A DNA stretch of 64,000 nucleotides from the NCBI RefSeq assembly GCF_024346955.1, contig NZ_AP024883.1, positions 2,914,001 to 2,978,000 of the forward strand, written 5' to 3'. A program made the position numbers and the translations under genes. Position 1 is the first letter of the stretch; every line of letters starts with the position of its first letter. The DNA comes from Vibrio mangrovi. Lineage in GTDB: Bacteria; Pseudomonadota; Gammaproteobacteria; Enterobacterales; Vibrionaceae. Shown piece after piece: positions 1 to 7,445 of this stretch. Below the pieces are notes generated by a model. The model saw nothing but the letters and a program-made list of their open reading frames with translations, did not search any database and had not been told where the DNA came from.

Positions 1-124
1 ACGTAATTCGCCCACTTTCACGGAATGCCATGACCATATCGGCATCCTCAATAACACCCAGAGACGAACGTAATAAATGGTCAATGGGTAAAATATCTGC
101 GGGAGCTTCAGTGCGAATAAGCAT
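1..124 (-). CDS. GNAT-family N-acetyltransferase, YhbS-like (partial, N-terminus only)
   Basis: The minus strand is open from an ATG at 122-124 to the left edge. It encodes about 41 residues beginning MLIRTEAPADILPID, a pattern typical of GNAT acetyltransferase N-termini. The start lies inside the 3' end of ubiT (overlap of 17 bp), so the two are probably translationally coupled. In Escherichia coli yhbS also sits beside yhbT (ubiT), which supports the YhbS assignment. The acetyl-CoA binding motif would lie outside the window, so substrate and activity cannot be judged. Confidence 0.6.
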   Translation of the reverse strand, partial: MLIRTEAPADILPIDHLLRSSLGVIEDADMVMAFRESGRIT

Positions 125-647
125 TTTCAGTTCCTTCATGCTTCGGATAATCAGATTTCATCCCTTTATACACAAAGTCAGAGAGCTGATTCAAAGAATA
201 TTTGATTACTGTAGGAAAAGTTTCCAGATCCACGCTATCCATCATGTTCTTAACTTCCAGCCCCAATTCCGTATCACCTTCAATAGAAAGTCTTCTCTGG
301 AAAAAGAGTGTATCCGGATCTTCTTTACGCCCTGCTATCAGTACAAAATCATTCAGAAAACCACTAAAACATGCATCAGGTTCTGCGGAACGTTCAGCCA
401 TCACCAGTTGCTCCTGCCGACACGTAATATGCCATGACAGACCTAAATCTTTCACTTCAACTTTCAGACATTTATTCTCAAGGAATTCAAATTCTCCCTC
501 AGACAGTGCCTCTTTAAAGATGGCATTCAACGCATCCAGAAGGATTTTGTTTTGCACAAAGCCCGGCAAAAAATGGGCAGGAGATCTCAAAAATGATGCA
601 GCATTTTGCACCATATAGGTTTGAATCTTGTTAAACACTCGCTTCAT
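108..647 (-). CDS. ubiT: UbiT, SCP2-domain accessory factor for anaerobic ubiquinone synthesis
   Basis: This 179-residue protein has the size and sequence character of UbiT (YhbT). An N-terminal basic/hydrophobic segment is followed by an SCP2 sterol-carrier fold (roughly residues 40-140) that binds lipid. In the known pathway UbiT carries or presents polyprenylated ubiquinone intermediates, while UbiU and UbiV perform oxygen-independent hydroxylation. Here ubiU and ubiV lie 2.4 kb away on the opposite strand, separated by a c-di-GMP gene. The ATG at 645-647 is the first in frame. Downstream it overlaps the YhbS-like gene by 17 bp, suggesting one transcript. Family assignment is by recognition and by the nearby ubiUV pair. 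Confidence 0.85.
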   Translation of the reverse strand: MKRVFNKIQTYMVQNAASFLRSPAHFLPGFVQNKILLDALNAIFKEALSEGEFEFLENKCLKVEVKDLGLSWHITCRQEQLVMAERSAEPDACFSGFLNDFVLIAGRKEDPDTLFFQRRLSIEGDTELGLEVKNMMDSVDLETFPTVIKYSLNQLSDFVYKGMKSDYPKHEGTENAYSH

Positions 648-777
648 CCGCTAACTTGGTATTGATAGAACTTATCATACTGAAAGATGTATCCTGAATT
701 TCTGCTGTGAATCAAAAAACACGCGACCGCCGTGTGCTTCACTAATCGTATAAAGGCGGTTATAGTGGCGTTCTCTG

Positions 778-890
778 TATATACTTATACCCAAATGACC
801 TCAGCATGTAGTTTCAGCGAGAATCTCTGGGTACAGAGGCAAGACAGAGATTTGAGTCATAGCCGTTCTATGGCAAGCATCTGTCTGGTT
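778..890. repeat. Candidate decayed inverted-repeat element
   Basis: The ubiT-rocS gap contains a short hairpin, CATAG (858-862) / CTATG (868-872), with loop CCGTT. It is flanked by imperfectly complementary stretches (cagagat near 845-851, atctgtctg near 879-887). The left boundary begins ATACCCAAATGACCTC, which resembles, from memory, the end of a dispersed Vibrio intergenic repeat. The matching right end is not present, so if real it is a truncated copy. It could also be ordinary 5' leader sequence of the downstream gene. Confidence 0.3.
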
Positions 891-911
891 TCGGAGCAAT
901 AAATAGTTGGC

Positions 912-2951
912 ATGATTTCACAAGAATTTCAACGCTGGTTTACACAACTGACGTCACATAGCCCCTTCTTTTTTGCCGTTCTGGATGATCAGCATCGTTA
1001 TGTAATGGTCAATGAGCGCTATTGTGAAACCTCAGGCCTGACTCTGGAACAACTTATCGGCTCAAATGATAAAAAAGTCTTTGGTGAGTCATTTTATCAA
1101 TATATTCACCCTTATTATCACCGGACTCTGCATGGTGAAATCATTGAGACTGAGCTAACAATAGACGACATGAATGTCGACACTACCCTGCTTATATCTC
1201 TGGCGCCTCTGGAAACTGAAGAACAAAAAACACAGATCGTCTTTCATGCCGTCGATATCTCAGAAAAACAGATGTTGCTGCATGCAGTGGAAGAGTCGGA
1301 GAAGAAATTCTCAACATTACAGAATATGCTACAGGAAAACCTGCTGATTGTTGAAGACAACACGATTATTTCCTGTAATCCTGCAGCTGCAAATTATCTC
1401 GGATTTAAAACCACAGATGAGTTATACGGAGAACAGCTTTCCGAACTTTTTATCCAGAACGCAACTAAAAAGCCATTTGTTCTGCATCAGTCACCAACGC
1501 AACAAAACAAGGTATCCTGTCATACGACCAAAGCCAGTGGCTCCGAACGTCAGGTCATTCTCCGGATAGAAACGACGGAAATTTTCGGTAATCACGCTTA
1601 CTTTGTTCTGGTTCATCCTCAGGAGAACAAATCAGCAGCATCGCTGCATCAATCTCCTATTGACGCACATATCGATCCTCTGACCGGCTTGTATAACCGT
1701 ACCGGGTTTACCAAGCGGCTCGAGATGTTTCTCTCTGACGATACGCCTCTGGTGATGTTGTATCTCGACATCGATAATTTTAAGAATATTAACGACTCTC
1801 TCGGGCACCATATCGGTGATAAAGTTATCCGTGAAGTCGCCGCCCGACTCAAACGTCTGCTTCCTCAAAATGCAATATTAGGTCACCTGGGTGCAGATGA
1901 GTTTGGTCTTCTGTTACCAGAGCCGGAAAAACCCCGTTCAGCCGAGATGCTTTCCGAGCGGATTATTTCTCTGATCAATCAACCTTTTGATTTGAACTAC
2001 TTTACTAAAAGGCTTGCCTGTTCAATTGGGAGCGTTACTTATCCCGGAGACGGGAATGATGCCCGCATTCTGTTACAAAATGCCGATACCGCAATGTATG
2101 AAGCAAAGGCCAGAGGCCGTAACCGGATGATTCGCTTCAGTTCGCAAATGAATAAGGAAGCAAGAACACGCCTGTGGCTGGAGATAGAACTGCAAAAAGC
2201 ACTGCAACAAAGTGGCCTTGAAGTCTGGTATCAGCCAAAAGTCAGTGCAAGAGATTTTAGTATCAACGGCGCTGAAGCGTTAGTACGCTGGAAACATCCG
2301 GTGGAAGGATATATCAGTCCCGGATCATTTATTCCCGTCGCTGAAAAAGCCGGGTTGATCGAGCATCTGGGCCGGGCAGTCATGCGGGATGTCTTTTCAA
2401 CCGTAAAACGCTGGAAACGACAGGGAATTCTCCCCGGTCCGGTGGCGATCAATCTCTCCCCAGAGCAGTTCGGTAACCCGAAACTGATCGATTATATGGA
2501 GAAGCTGCTGCGTTCGACCCAGATTGATCCCAGTTGCATTACATTCGAACTGACAGAAAGTGCGGTGATGAGTGATAGCGAGCATACGCTACAAATGTTA
2601 AATGCCATCAAAAAACTGGGATTTACCTTGTCCATCGATGACTTTGGCACCGGTTATTCATCACTTTCTTATCTGGCCCGCTTCCCCATTGATGAGCTCA
2701 AAATTGACCGGGCATTTATTACCGACATCGATCAGCTTCCCAAACAGGTCACTGTTATCGAGAACATCATCAATCTTGGTAAATCGTTACAACTGAAAGT
2801 CGTCGCAGAAGGTGTGGAAACCCAGCAACAGGCTATTCTGTTGTCTAACCTTCATTGCCATTCAATTCAGGGTTTTCACTTTCACCGGCCTCAGCCGAAA
2901 CAGGAAATAGAAGCGCTGTTTGCCCAGAATAGCCGGCATACACCATCATAA
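912..2951 (+). CDS. rocS: RocS-like PAS-PAS-GGDEF-EAL cyclic-di-GMP phosphodiesterase
   Basis: The protein has 679 residues: two PAS-like sensor segments (about 1-120 and 130-240), a GGDEF domain (about 255-410) and an EAL domain (about 425-670). The GGDEF signature reads GADEF (residues 327-331) and no RxxD inhibitory site is seen ahead of it, so cyclase activity is doubtful. The EAL domain keeps EAL (455-457), the FELTES acidic site, DDFG (576-579), KIDRAFI and AEGVET, so c-di-GMP hydrolysis is the likely output. No transmembrane segment is evident, so it should be cytoplasmic. The position beside ubiUV matches, from memory, V. cholerae rocS (VC0653), which controls rugosity and motility. 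Orthology is inferred from that position plus architecture. Confidence 0.75.
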   Translation: MISQEFQRWFTQLTSHSPFFFAVLDDQHRYVMVNERYCETSGLTLEQLIGSNDKKVFGESFYQYIHPYYHRTLHGEIIETELTIDDMNVDTTLLISLAPLETEEQKTQIVFHAVDISEKQMLLHAVEESEKKFSTLQNMLQENLLIVEDNTIISCNPAAANYLGFKTTDELYGEQLSELFIQNATKKPFVLHQSPTQQNKVSCHTTKASGSERQVILRIETTEIFGNHAYFVLVHPQENKSAASLHQSPIDAHIDPLTGLYNRTGFTKRLEMFLSDDTPLVMLYLDIDNFKNINDSLGHHIGDKVIREVAARLKRLLPQNAILGHLGADEFGLLLPEPEKPRSAEMLSERIISLINQPFDLNYFTKRLACSIGSVTYPGDGNDARILLQNADTAMYEAKARGRNRMIRFSSQMNKEARTRLWLEIELQKALQQSGLEVWYQPKVSARDFSINGAEALVRWKHPVEGYISPGSFIPVAEKAGLIEHLGRAVMRDVFSTVKRWKRQGILPGPVAINLSPEQFGNPKLIDYMEKLLRSTQIDPSCITFELTESAVMSDSEHTLQMLNAIKKLGFTLSIDDFGTGYSSLSYLARFPIDELKIDRAFITDIDQLPKQVTVIENIINLGKSLQLKVVAEGVETQQQAILLSNLHCHSIQGFHFHRPQPKQEIEALFAQNSRHTPS

Positions 2952-3052
2952 ATGACTCCCAATTCAAGCCAAACCTGCCCCACATCAATTCATTCCGGAC
3001 CGCTTTTCCATACAATACAGCCACTTCACGATACATTTATCATTAAGTTGCT

Positions 3053-4066
3053 ATGGAACTGCTTTGTCCTGCGGGGAATCTCCCTGCCCTGAAGACGGCA
3101 ATCACAAACGGCGCAGATGCCGTTTATATCGGTTTTAAAGACGATACGAATGCCCGTCATTTCGCCGGATTAAATTTCTCAGGGAAAAAACTGGAAAGTG
3201 CGGTCCGGTTTGTTCATGAACATCACAAAAAAATTCATGTCGCACTCAATACATTTGCTCACCCGGACCGTTTCAGTCACTGGACTGAAGCCGCAGACAA
3301 AGCGGTTGATCTGGGGGTGGATGCGCTGATTGTTGCCGATATTGCGCTACTGGATTACATCTCCAGTCGCTATCCACATCAGGAAATTCATCTTTCCGTC
3401 CAGGCATCTGCCACCAACAGTGCGGCAATTGAATTTTACCGGCAAAATTTTCATATCAAACGGGTGGTTCTTCCCCGGGTTCTTTCAATCCATCAGGTCA
3501 AACAACTCTCCCAGTCTATGTCTGGTGATGTTGATCTGGAAGTATTTGCCTTTGGTAGTCTCTGCATTATGTCTGAAGGACGCTGTTATCTCTCTTCATA
3601 TATGACCGGCGAATCGCCTAATACTGTCGGTGCATGCTCACCCGCCAAGTTTGTCCGCTGGCAGGAAACACCTCAGGGAATGGAATCTCGGCTGAATGAT
3701 ATTCTCATCGACCAGTATCGTCCCGGAGAAAATGCCGGTTATCCGACATTATGCAAAGGCCGCTTCATCACGGAGCTGGAAGGACAACGTAAGTGCTACC
3801 ACACTCTGGAAGAACCGACGAGCCTGAACACTCTGTCATTACTACCGGATTTATTCGCAGCCAATGTTGCTTCAGTCAAGATTGAAGGCCGGCAGAGAAG
3901 CCCAGCCTACGTTGAACAGGTGACAAAAACATGGCGGGCTGCCATTGACCATTATCTGGCTGCTCCAGAAGCATATCAGGTCAGCGAATCCTGGAATCGT
4001 ACCCTTGCTAATGTTTCTGAAGGAACACAAACCACACTGGGTGCCTACCACCGGAAATGGCAATAA
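3053..4066 (+). CDS. ubiU: UbiU, [4Fe-4S] U32-family protein for O2-independent ubiquinone hydroxylation
   Basis: This 337-residue member of the peptidase U32 family starts with the characteristic MELLCPAGN. Four cysteines at 171, 178, 195 and 234 match the spacing of the four E. coli UbiU cluster ligands (169, 176, 193, 232) with a constant offset of two. It therefore almost certainly binds a [4Fe-4S] cluster rather than acting as a peptidase. UbiU forms a heterodimer with UbiV and hydroxylates ubiquinone precursors without oxygen, using prephenate as oxygen donor in E. coli. The gene is followed after 15 bp by ubiV and forms an operon with it. The ATG at 3053 directly precedes the conserved N-terminus. 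Confidence 0.95.
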   Translation: MELLCPAGNLPALKTAITNGADAVYIGFKDDTNARHFAGLNFSGKKLESAVRFVHEHHKKIHVALNTFAHPDRFSHWTEAADKAVDLGVDALIVADIALLDYISSRYPHQEIHLSVQASATNSAAIEFYRQNFHIKRVVLPRVLSIHQVKQLSQSMSGDVDLEVFAFGSLCIMSEGRCYLSSYMTGESPNTVGACSPAKFVRWQETPQGMESRLNDILIDQYRPGENAGYPTLCKGRFITELEGQRKCYHTLEEPTSLNTLSLLPDLFAANVASVKIEGRQRSPAYVEQVTKTWRAAIDHYLAAPEAYQVSESWNRTLANVSEGTQTTLGAYHRKWQ

Positions 4067-4081
4067 GAAGAGAGTTTATTG

Positions 4082-4963
4082 ATGAAGTATGCATTAGGCC
4101 CGCTCCTCTATTTCTGGCCTAAAACAGAGGTTGAACAGTTTTATCAGCAGGCACAGGAATGCAGTGCAGATATTATTTATCTGGGAGAGACCGTCTGCTC
4201 CAAACGCCGGGAATTAAAAGATCGTGACTGGCTGACTCTGGGACAGGAAATAGCCAGAACAGGAAAACAAGTTGTCCTGTCAACGATGGCACTTCTCGAA
4301 TCCCGCAGTGAACTGACTGTGATGAAAAAGTATATTGATAACGGAGACTTTATCATTGAAGCAAATGATGTTTCTGCAGTTCATCTTGCCAGTGAAAATC
4401 GCGTGCCATTCGTTGTCGGTCCTGCGATTAACTGTTACAACGCCCATACATTAAAGTATTTTCTGCAAAAAGGGATGACCCGCTGGTGTATGCCGGTTGA
4501 ACTTTCCCATTCATGGCTACAGCAGACACTACAACAGTGTGAGAGTCTCGGAATCAGAGAAGCGTTTGAAGTTGAAATATTCGGCTATGGTTACCTGCCT
4601 CTGGCTTATTCAGCCCGTTGTTTTACCGCCCGGGCAGAAAACCGTCCGAAAGATGAATGCAAAACATGCTGTATCAACTATCCCAGCGGAATTCTGGTAC
4701 AAAGCCAGGAAGGGCAAGAGGTCTTTAACCTGAACGGTATACAAACCCAGTCAGGCTACTGTTACAACCTGATCAACGAATTAGCCGGTATGGTTGATCA
4801 TGTCGACGTCGTCCGCCTGAGTCCTTTGGGCACGGAAACACTGACAACGATACAGACATTCCGCAACAACGAAACTGCTGCTCAGTTCTATCCACTGGAT
4901 AGTCATCAGTGTAATGGCTACTGGCATCGTGTTGCAGGTTTAGAAGTTGTACCTTCGCCATAA
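4082..4963 (+). CDS. ubiV: UbiV, [4Fe-4S] partner of UbiU
   Basis: The protein is 293 residues from the ATG at 4082. A TTG three bases upstream extends the frame by one residue, but the ATG gives better spacing from the AAGAGAG ribosome site. With this start, cysteines fall at 39, 180, 193 and 197, exactly the ligand positions known for E. coli UbiV, which strongly supports both the start and an intact [4Fe-4S] site. UbiV works with UbiU and UbiT in oxygen-independent ubiquinone synthesis, so the locus lets the cell make ubiquinone in anoxic conditions. Confidence 0.95.
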   Translation: MKYALGPLLYFWPKTEVEQFYQQAQECSADIIYLGETVCSKRRELKDRDWLTLGQEIARTGKQVVLSTMALLESRSELTVMKKYIDNGDFIIEANDVSAVHLASENRVPFVVGPAINCYNAHTLKYFLQKGMTRWCMPVELSHSWLQQTLQQCESLGIREAFEVEIFGYGYLPLAYSARCFTARAENRPKDECKTCCINYPSGILVQSQEGQEVFNLNGIQTQSGYCYNLINELAGMVDHVDVVRLSPLGTETLTTIQTFRNNETAAQFYPLDSHQCNGYWHRVAGLEVVPSP

Positions 4964-5024
4964 CTTCACTTCTTCAGGCAAATCAAAACAGTCCATACAG
5001 TTTTAGCTATCGGACATGTTGATT

Positions 5025-5055
5025 ATCAGACAGCTGATTTAAACAGCTGTCTGAT
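5025..5055. terminator. Perfect hairpin between convergent ubiV and the MATE gene
   Basis: Perfect 12-bp arms, ATCAGACAGCTG (5025-5036) and CAGCTGTCTGAT (5044-5055), enclose a 7-base loop. The MATE stop codon (5026-5028) lies within the stem. There is no long U-tract on either strand, so it may work as a weak bidirectional terminator or an mRNA 3'-end stabiliser. Confidence 0.6.
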
Positions 5056-6348
5056 ATCTTTAAACAAGATGAATAGTATCACCGATGACAGCACCAGATT
5101 GGAGATAGGAAATGCCAGCCAGACACCAGTCAGTCCCCATCCCAATGGCAGCAAAAACAGAAATGGAGGCTGCACCAGAATGTTACCAATCGAGATCAGC
5201 ATGGCTTTCTTCCCTCGATTAATTGATTGATAAAATGCGGCAACAACCACCAGAAATCCATCCAGACACAAAGCGAACAGATGTAACCGGATACCAGTGG
5301 TGGCAAAATCAATCAGCTCTGGGTTATCCCGGTTAAAAACAGCAATAATTTCCCGCGGATACATATTTAAAATGAGAGTAACAAAAACTCCGAGAGAAAC
5401 CGCCAGTCCCATAGCAAGGCCCAATAACTTCCTGATATTTGCCAGTTGATTGGCGCCATAGTTGAAGCTTGCCAACGGTTGCATTCCATTAGCCAAACCT
5501 TCAACGGTCAGATAATAGAAAGTCACCACATAACCAAGTACCGTATAAGCCCCCAAAGCGGTCGTCCCACCGTACGAAGCAAACTGACTGTTATGCAAAG
5601 CAACCATTACCCCCCAATAGAGATACATGAAGAAGCTTGAGAGACCGACCAGAACAATCTGACGAATGTCCTGCCACCGAAAAAACCAATCGGAAGCCCT
5701 CATACGTAAAGAAGCAAGCGGAGAGAAGAAGTAAACGAGTCCGGCAATCGTCACCACACTTTGGGATAATGCTGTTGCAATTGCAGCGCCCTGCAATTCC
5801 ATTTTCCAGACCACAATAAACAGATAATCAAACACAATATTCAGACTCGCTCCTGCAACCATCAGCCAGGTTGCAAGATTCGGATTATCGTCGTTTCTCA
5901 TCAAGAATGGTAATGCCGTCGATCCCAGAGTAAAACAGGAGGTCAACATCACAATCTGCATGTATTTAACCGCCAGATCAAAGACACGCGGATCCTGAGT
6001 TTGCCAGGACAGAATATCCCCCATAAAGCACCATAGTGCCCAGGAGGTCAGCAATGACAGTAAAACCAGAAGAATCAGTCCGGTACTGATCGTCTGTCGG
6101 GCAGCCCGTAAATTCTGTTGACCTTTATAAATGGAAGTAATTGCTCCCGTACCAACACCGATCATCAAACCGGTTCCAACAAGGATACCGATCATTGACC
6201 AGGAAATATTGATCCCGGCAAGCCCGTCAGCCCCCAGATACTGACCAATAAAAATACCATCAATGAGTTGGTATAAGCCATTAACCAGCATAGCTGCGAC
6301 GGTTGGAACTGTATATCGAAAATACTGCGAATAGATAGACACCTGCAT
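5026..6348 (-). CDS. MATE-family multidrug/Na+ (or H+) antiporter
   Basis: This is a polytopic inner-membrane protein of 440 residues from the chosen ATG, in the MATE size range, with about twelve hydrophobic segments. Family marks include MLVNGLYQLIDGIFIGQYLG near the N-terminus, the repeated VGTG pattern, and GMQPLASFNYGA in the second half. Members export cationic drugs or metabolites by cation antiport; the substrate cannot be read from sequence. The frame opens 39 bp earlier (6387), but that ATG lies inside the loop and stem of a hairpin (6377-6404) that looks like the end of the nlpI transcript, so the ATG at 6346-6348 is preferred despite a weak ribosome site. It is convergent with ubiV. 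Confidence 0.85.
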   Translation of the reverse strand: MQVSIYSQYFRYTVPTVAAMLVNGLYQLIDGIFIGQYLGADGLAGINISWSMIGILVGTGLMIGVGTGAITSIYKGQQNLRAARQTISTGLILLVLLSLLTSWALWCFMGDILSWQTQDPRVFDLAVKYMQIVMLTSCFTLGSTALPFLMRNDDNPNLATWLMVAGASLNIVFDYLFIVVWKMELQGAAIATALSQSVVTIAGLVYFFSPLASLRMRASDWFFRWQDIRQIVLVGLSSFFMYLYWGVMVALHNSQFASYGGTTALGAYTVLGYVVTFYYLTVEGLANGMQPLASFNYGANQLANIRKLLGLAMGLAVSLGVFVTLILNMYPREIIAVFNRDNPELIDFATTGIRLHLFALCLDGFLVVVAAFYQSINRGKKAMLISIGNILVQPPFLFLLPLGWGLTGVWLAFPISNLVLSSVILFILFKDIRQLFKSAV

Positions 6349-6376
6349 GGATGCAACGCCCGAGACTGAAAGATAA

Positions 6377-6404
6377 ACAGCCTGCATATATCAATGCAGG
6401 CTGT
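6377..6404 (-). terminator. Hairpin downstream of nlpI
   Basis: Perfect 11-bp arms, ACAGCCTGCAT (6377-6387) and ATGCAGGCTGT (6394-6404), have a 6-base loop. On the minus strand the stem is followed by TTTATCTTTC. It lies 23 bp past the nlpI stop and overlaps the longest reading of the MATE frame. Confidence 0.7.
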
Positions 6405-6427
6405 ATAAATACTATTGTAACTGGTAA

Positions 6428-7324
6428 TTACGATGAACTGTTCTGCTTGAGTGTATTATAGATCCTTTCCAACTCCAAAAAAGCATACCGGTGTTCAATA
6501 TACTCGTAGACATTCATCGAGATAGCGAGTTTATATAAAGCAATCGCATCAGCATATTGCTCCCGCATCTGATAGCGTCTGCCCAGATAGAAATATGCTT
6601 CCGTCAGGCGTTGGGCAAGTACACTATTATCAGTCGTACTATTCAGGATCTGTCTGAAAATAACCTGATCATCGGTTTCACCCAGCATCATTGCGACCAG
6701 AGACCATCCCCAGACATCACTCTGCTGTCCCCGAGACTGATAGCTCTGCATTAATGCTTCCCGGGCTGATTTGGCATCCGTTTCACTGGCAATAAAATAT
6801 CGCCATAAAACGCTGAACGGATCTCCTGAATCTTTTTGGATGACCTGCTCAATTTCGTCCTGTGCCAAACGGTGACGGTTTCCGTAGTAAAGAGCAATCG
6901 CCAGGTTTCTGCCCGCATAAATATTATCCGGATCTAACTCTAACGTTGAATCAAACGATTCATACGCCGAATCGAAATCGCCAATTTCCGTATAATAGAC
7001 GCCAAGCATATTGAACACTTCAGACTGAGCCGGATTAAAACGTAGAGACTGTTCGAAATCCAGCCGGGCTAAATTTCTTAACCCTAACATGTCATATCCA
7101 TTGCCCCGTTCGTAAAAGACTTTGGCCCGAATGTCATCTGAGAGCTCTTTTTGTTGCAACAGTTGGCTCAAGCGTAAAATTTTCACTTCCATCTGGATGG
7201 TCGGCTGTAATGGCCGGGCCATCGGCGGATAAAGCCAATCGGCCTGCTGTTGATGCTGAACCGATGAGCACCCAGCCATGAAAAGCAGACTTAGTCCAGT
7301 CAATACCGTGAGAGACCACTTCAC
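6428..7324 (-). CDS. nlpI: NlpI, outer-membrane TPR lipoprotein
   Basis: A short signal segment ends in a lipobox-like FMAGC, followed by several tetratricopeptide repeats (for example LRFNPAQSEVFNMLGVYYTE). Length and sequence match NlpI, a lipoprotein that scaffolds peptidoglycan hydrolases and their proteolytic turnover (with Prc in E. coli). It follows pnp, as in enterobacteria. Start choice: the longest frame (7366) begins inside the pnp terminator, and an ATG at 7342 has a poor ribosome site. AGGAG at 7334-7338 is well placed for TTG (7327) or GTG (7324). GTG gives a typical N-terminus MKWSLTVLTG and about 298 residues; TTG at 7327 is equally possible. Confidence 0.85.
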   Translation of the reverse strand: MKWSLTVLTGLSLLFMAGCSSVQHQQQADWLYPPMARPLQPTIQMEVKILRLSQLLQQKELSDDIRAKVFYERGNGYDMLGLRNLARLDFEQSLRFNPAQSEVFNMLGVYYTEIGDFDSAYESFDSTLELDPDNIYAGRNLAIALYYGNRHRLAQDEIEQVIQKDSGDPFSVLWRYFIASETDAKSAREALMQSYQSRGQQSDVWGWSLVAMMLGETDDQVIFRQILNSTTDNSVLAQRLTEAYFYLGRRYQMREQYADAIALYKLAISMNVYEYIEHRYAFLELERIYNTLKQNSSS

Positions 7325-7351
7325 CAAAATTATTCTCCTCATCGCCCTCAA

Positions 7352-7379
7352 GAAAAAAGGGAGCAAAACAGCTCCCTTT
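7352..7379 (-). terminator. Rho-independent terminator of pnp
   Basis: On the minus strand the stem AAAGGGAGC, loop TGTTTT and stem GCTCCCTTT are followed by further T residues. It lies about 70 bp beyond the pnp stop and just before nlpI, so nlpI expression would depend on read-through or its own promoter. Confidence 0.85.
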
Positions 7380-7445
7380 ATAACACCATGCTTTCAAATA
7401 ACAAAGCAACCCAAACAGATATATCTTAACTCTGACGGGATGTTC

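Noticed and set aside
3053..4963. U32 collagenase-type peptidases
   Set aside because: Both proteins have the exact four-cysteine patterns of UbiU and UbiV, so the older peptidase naming is misleading.
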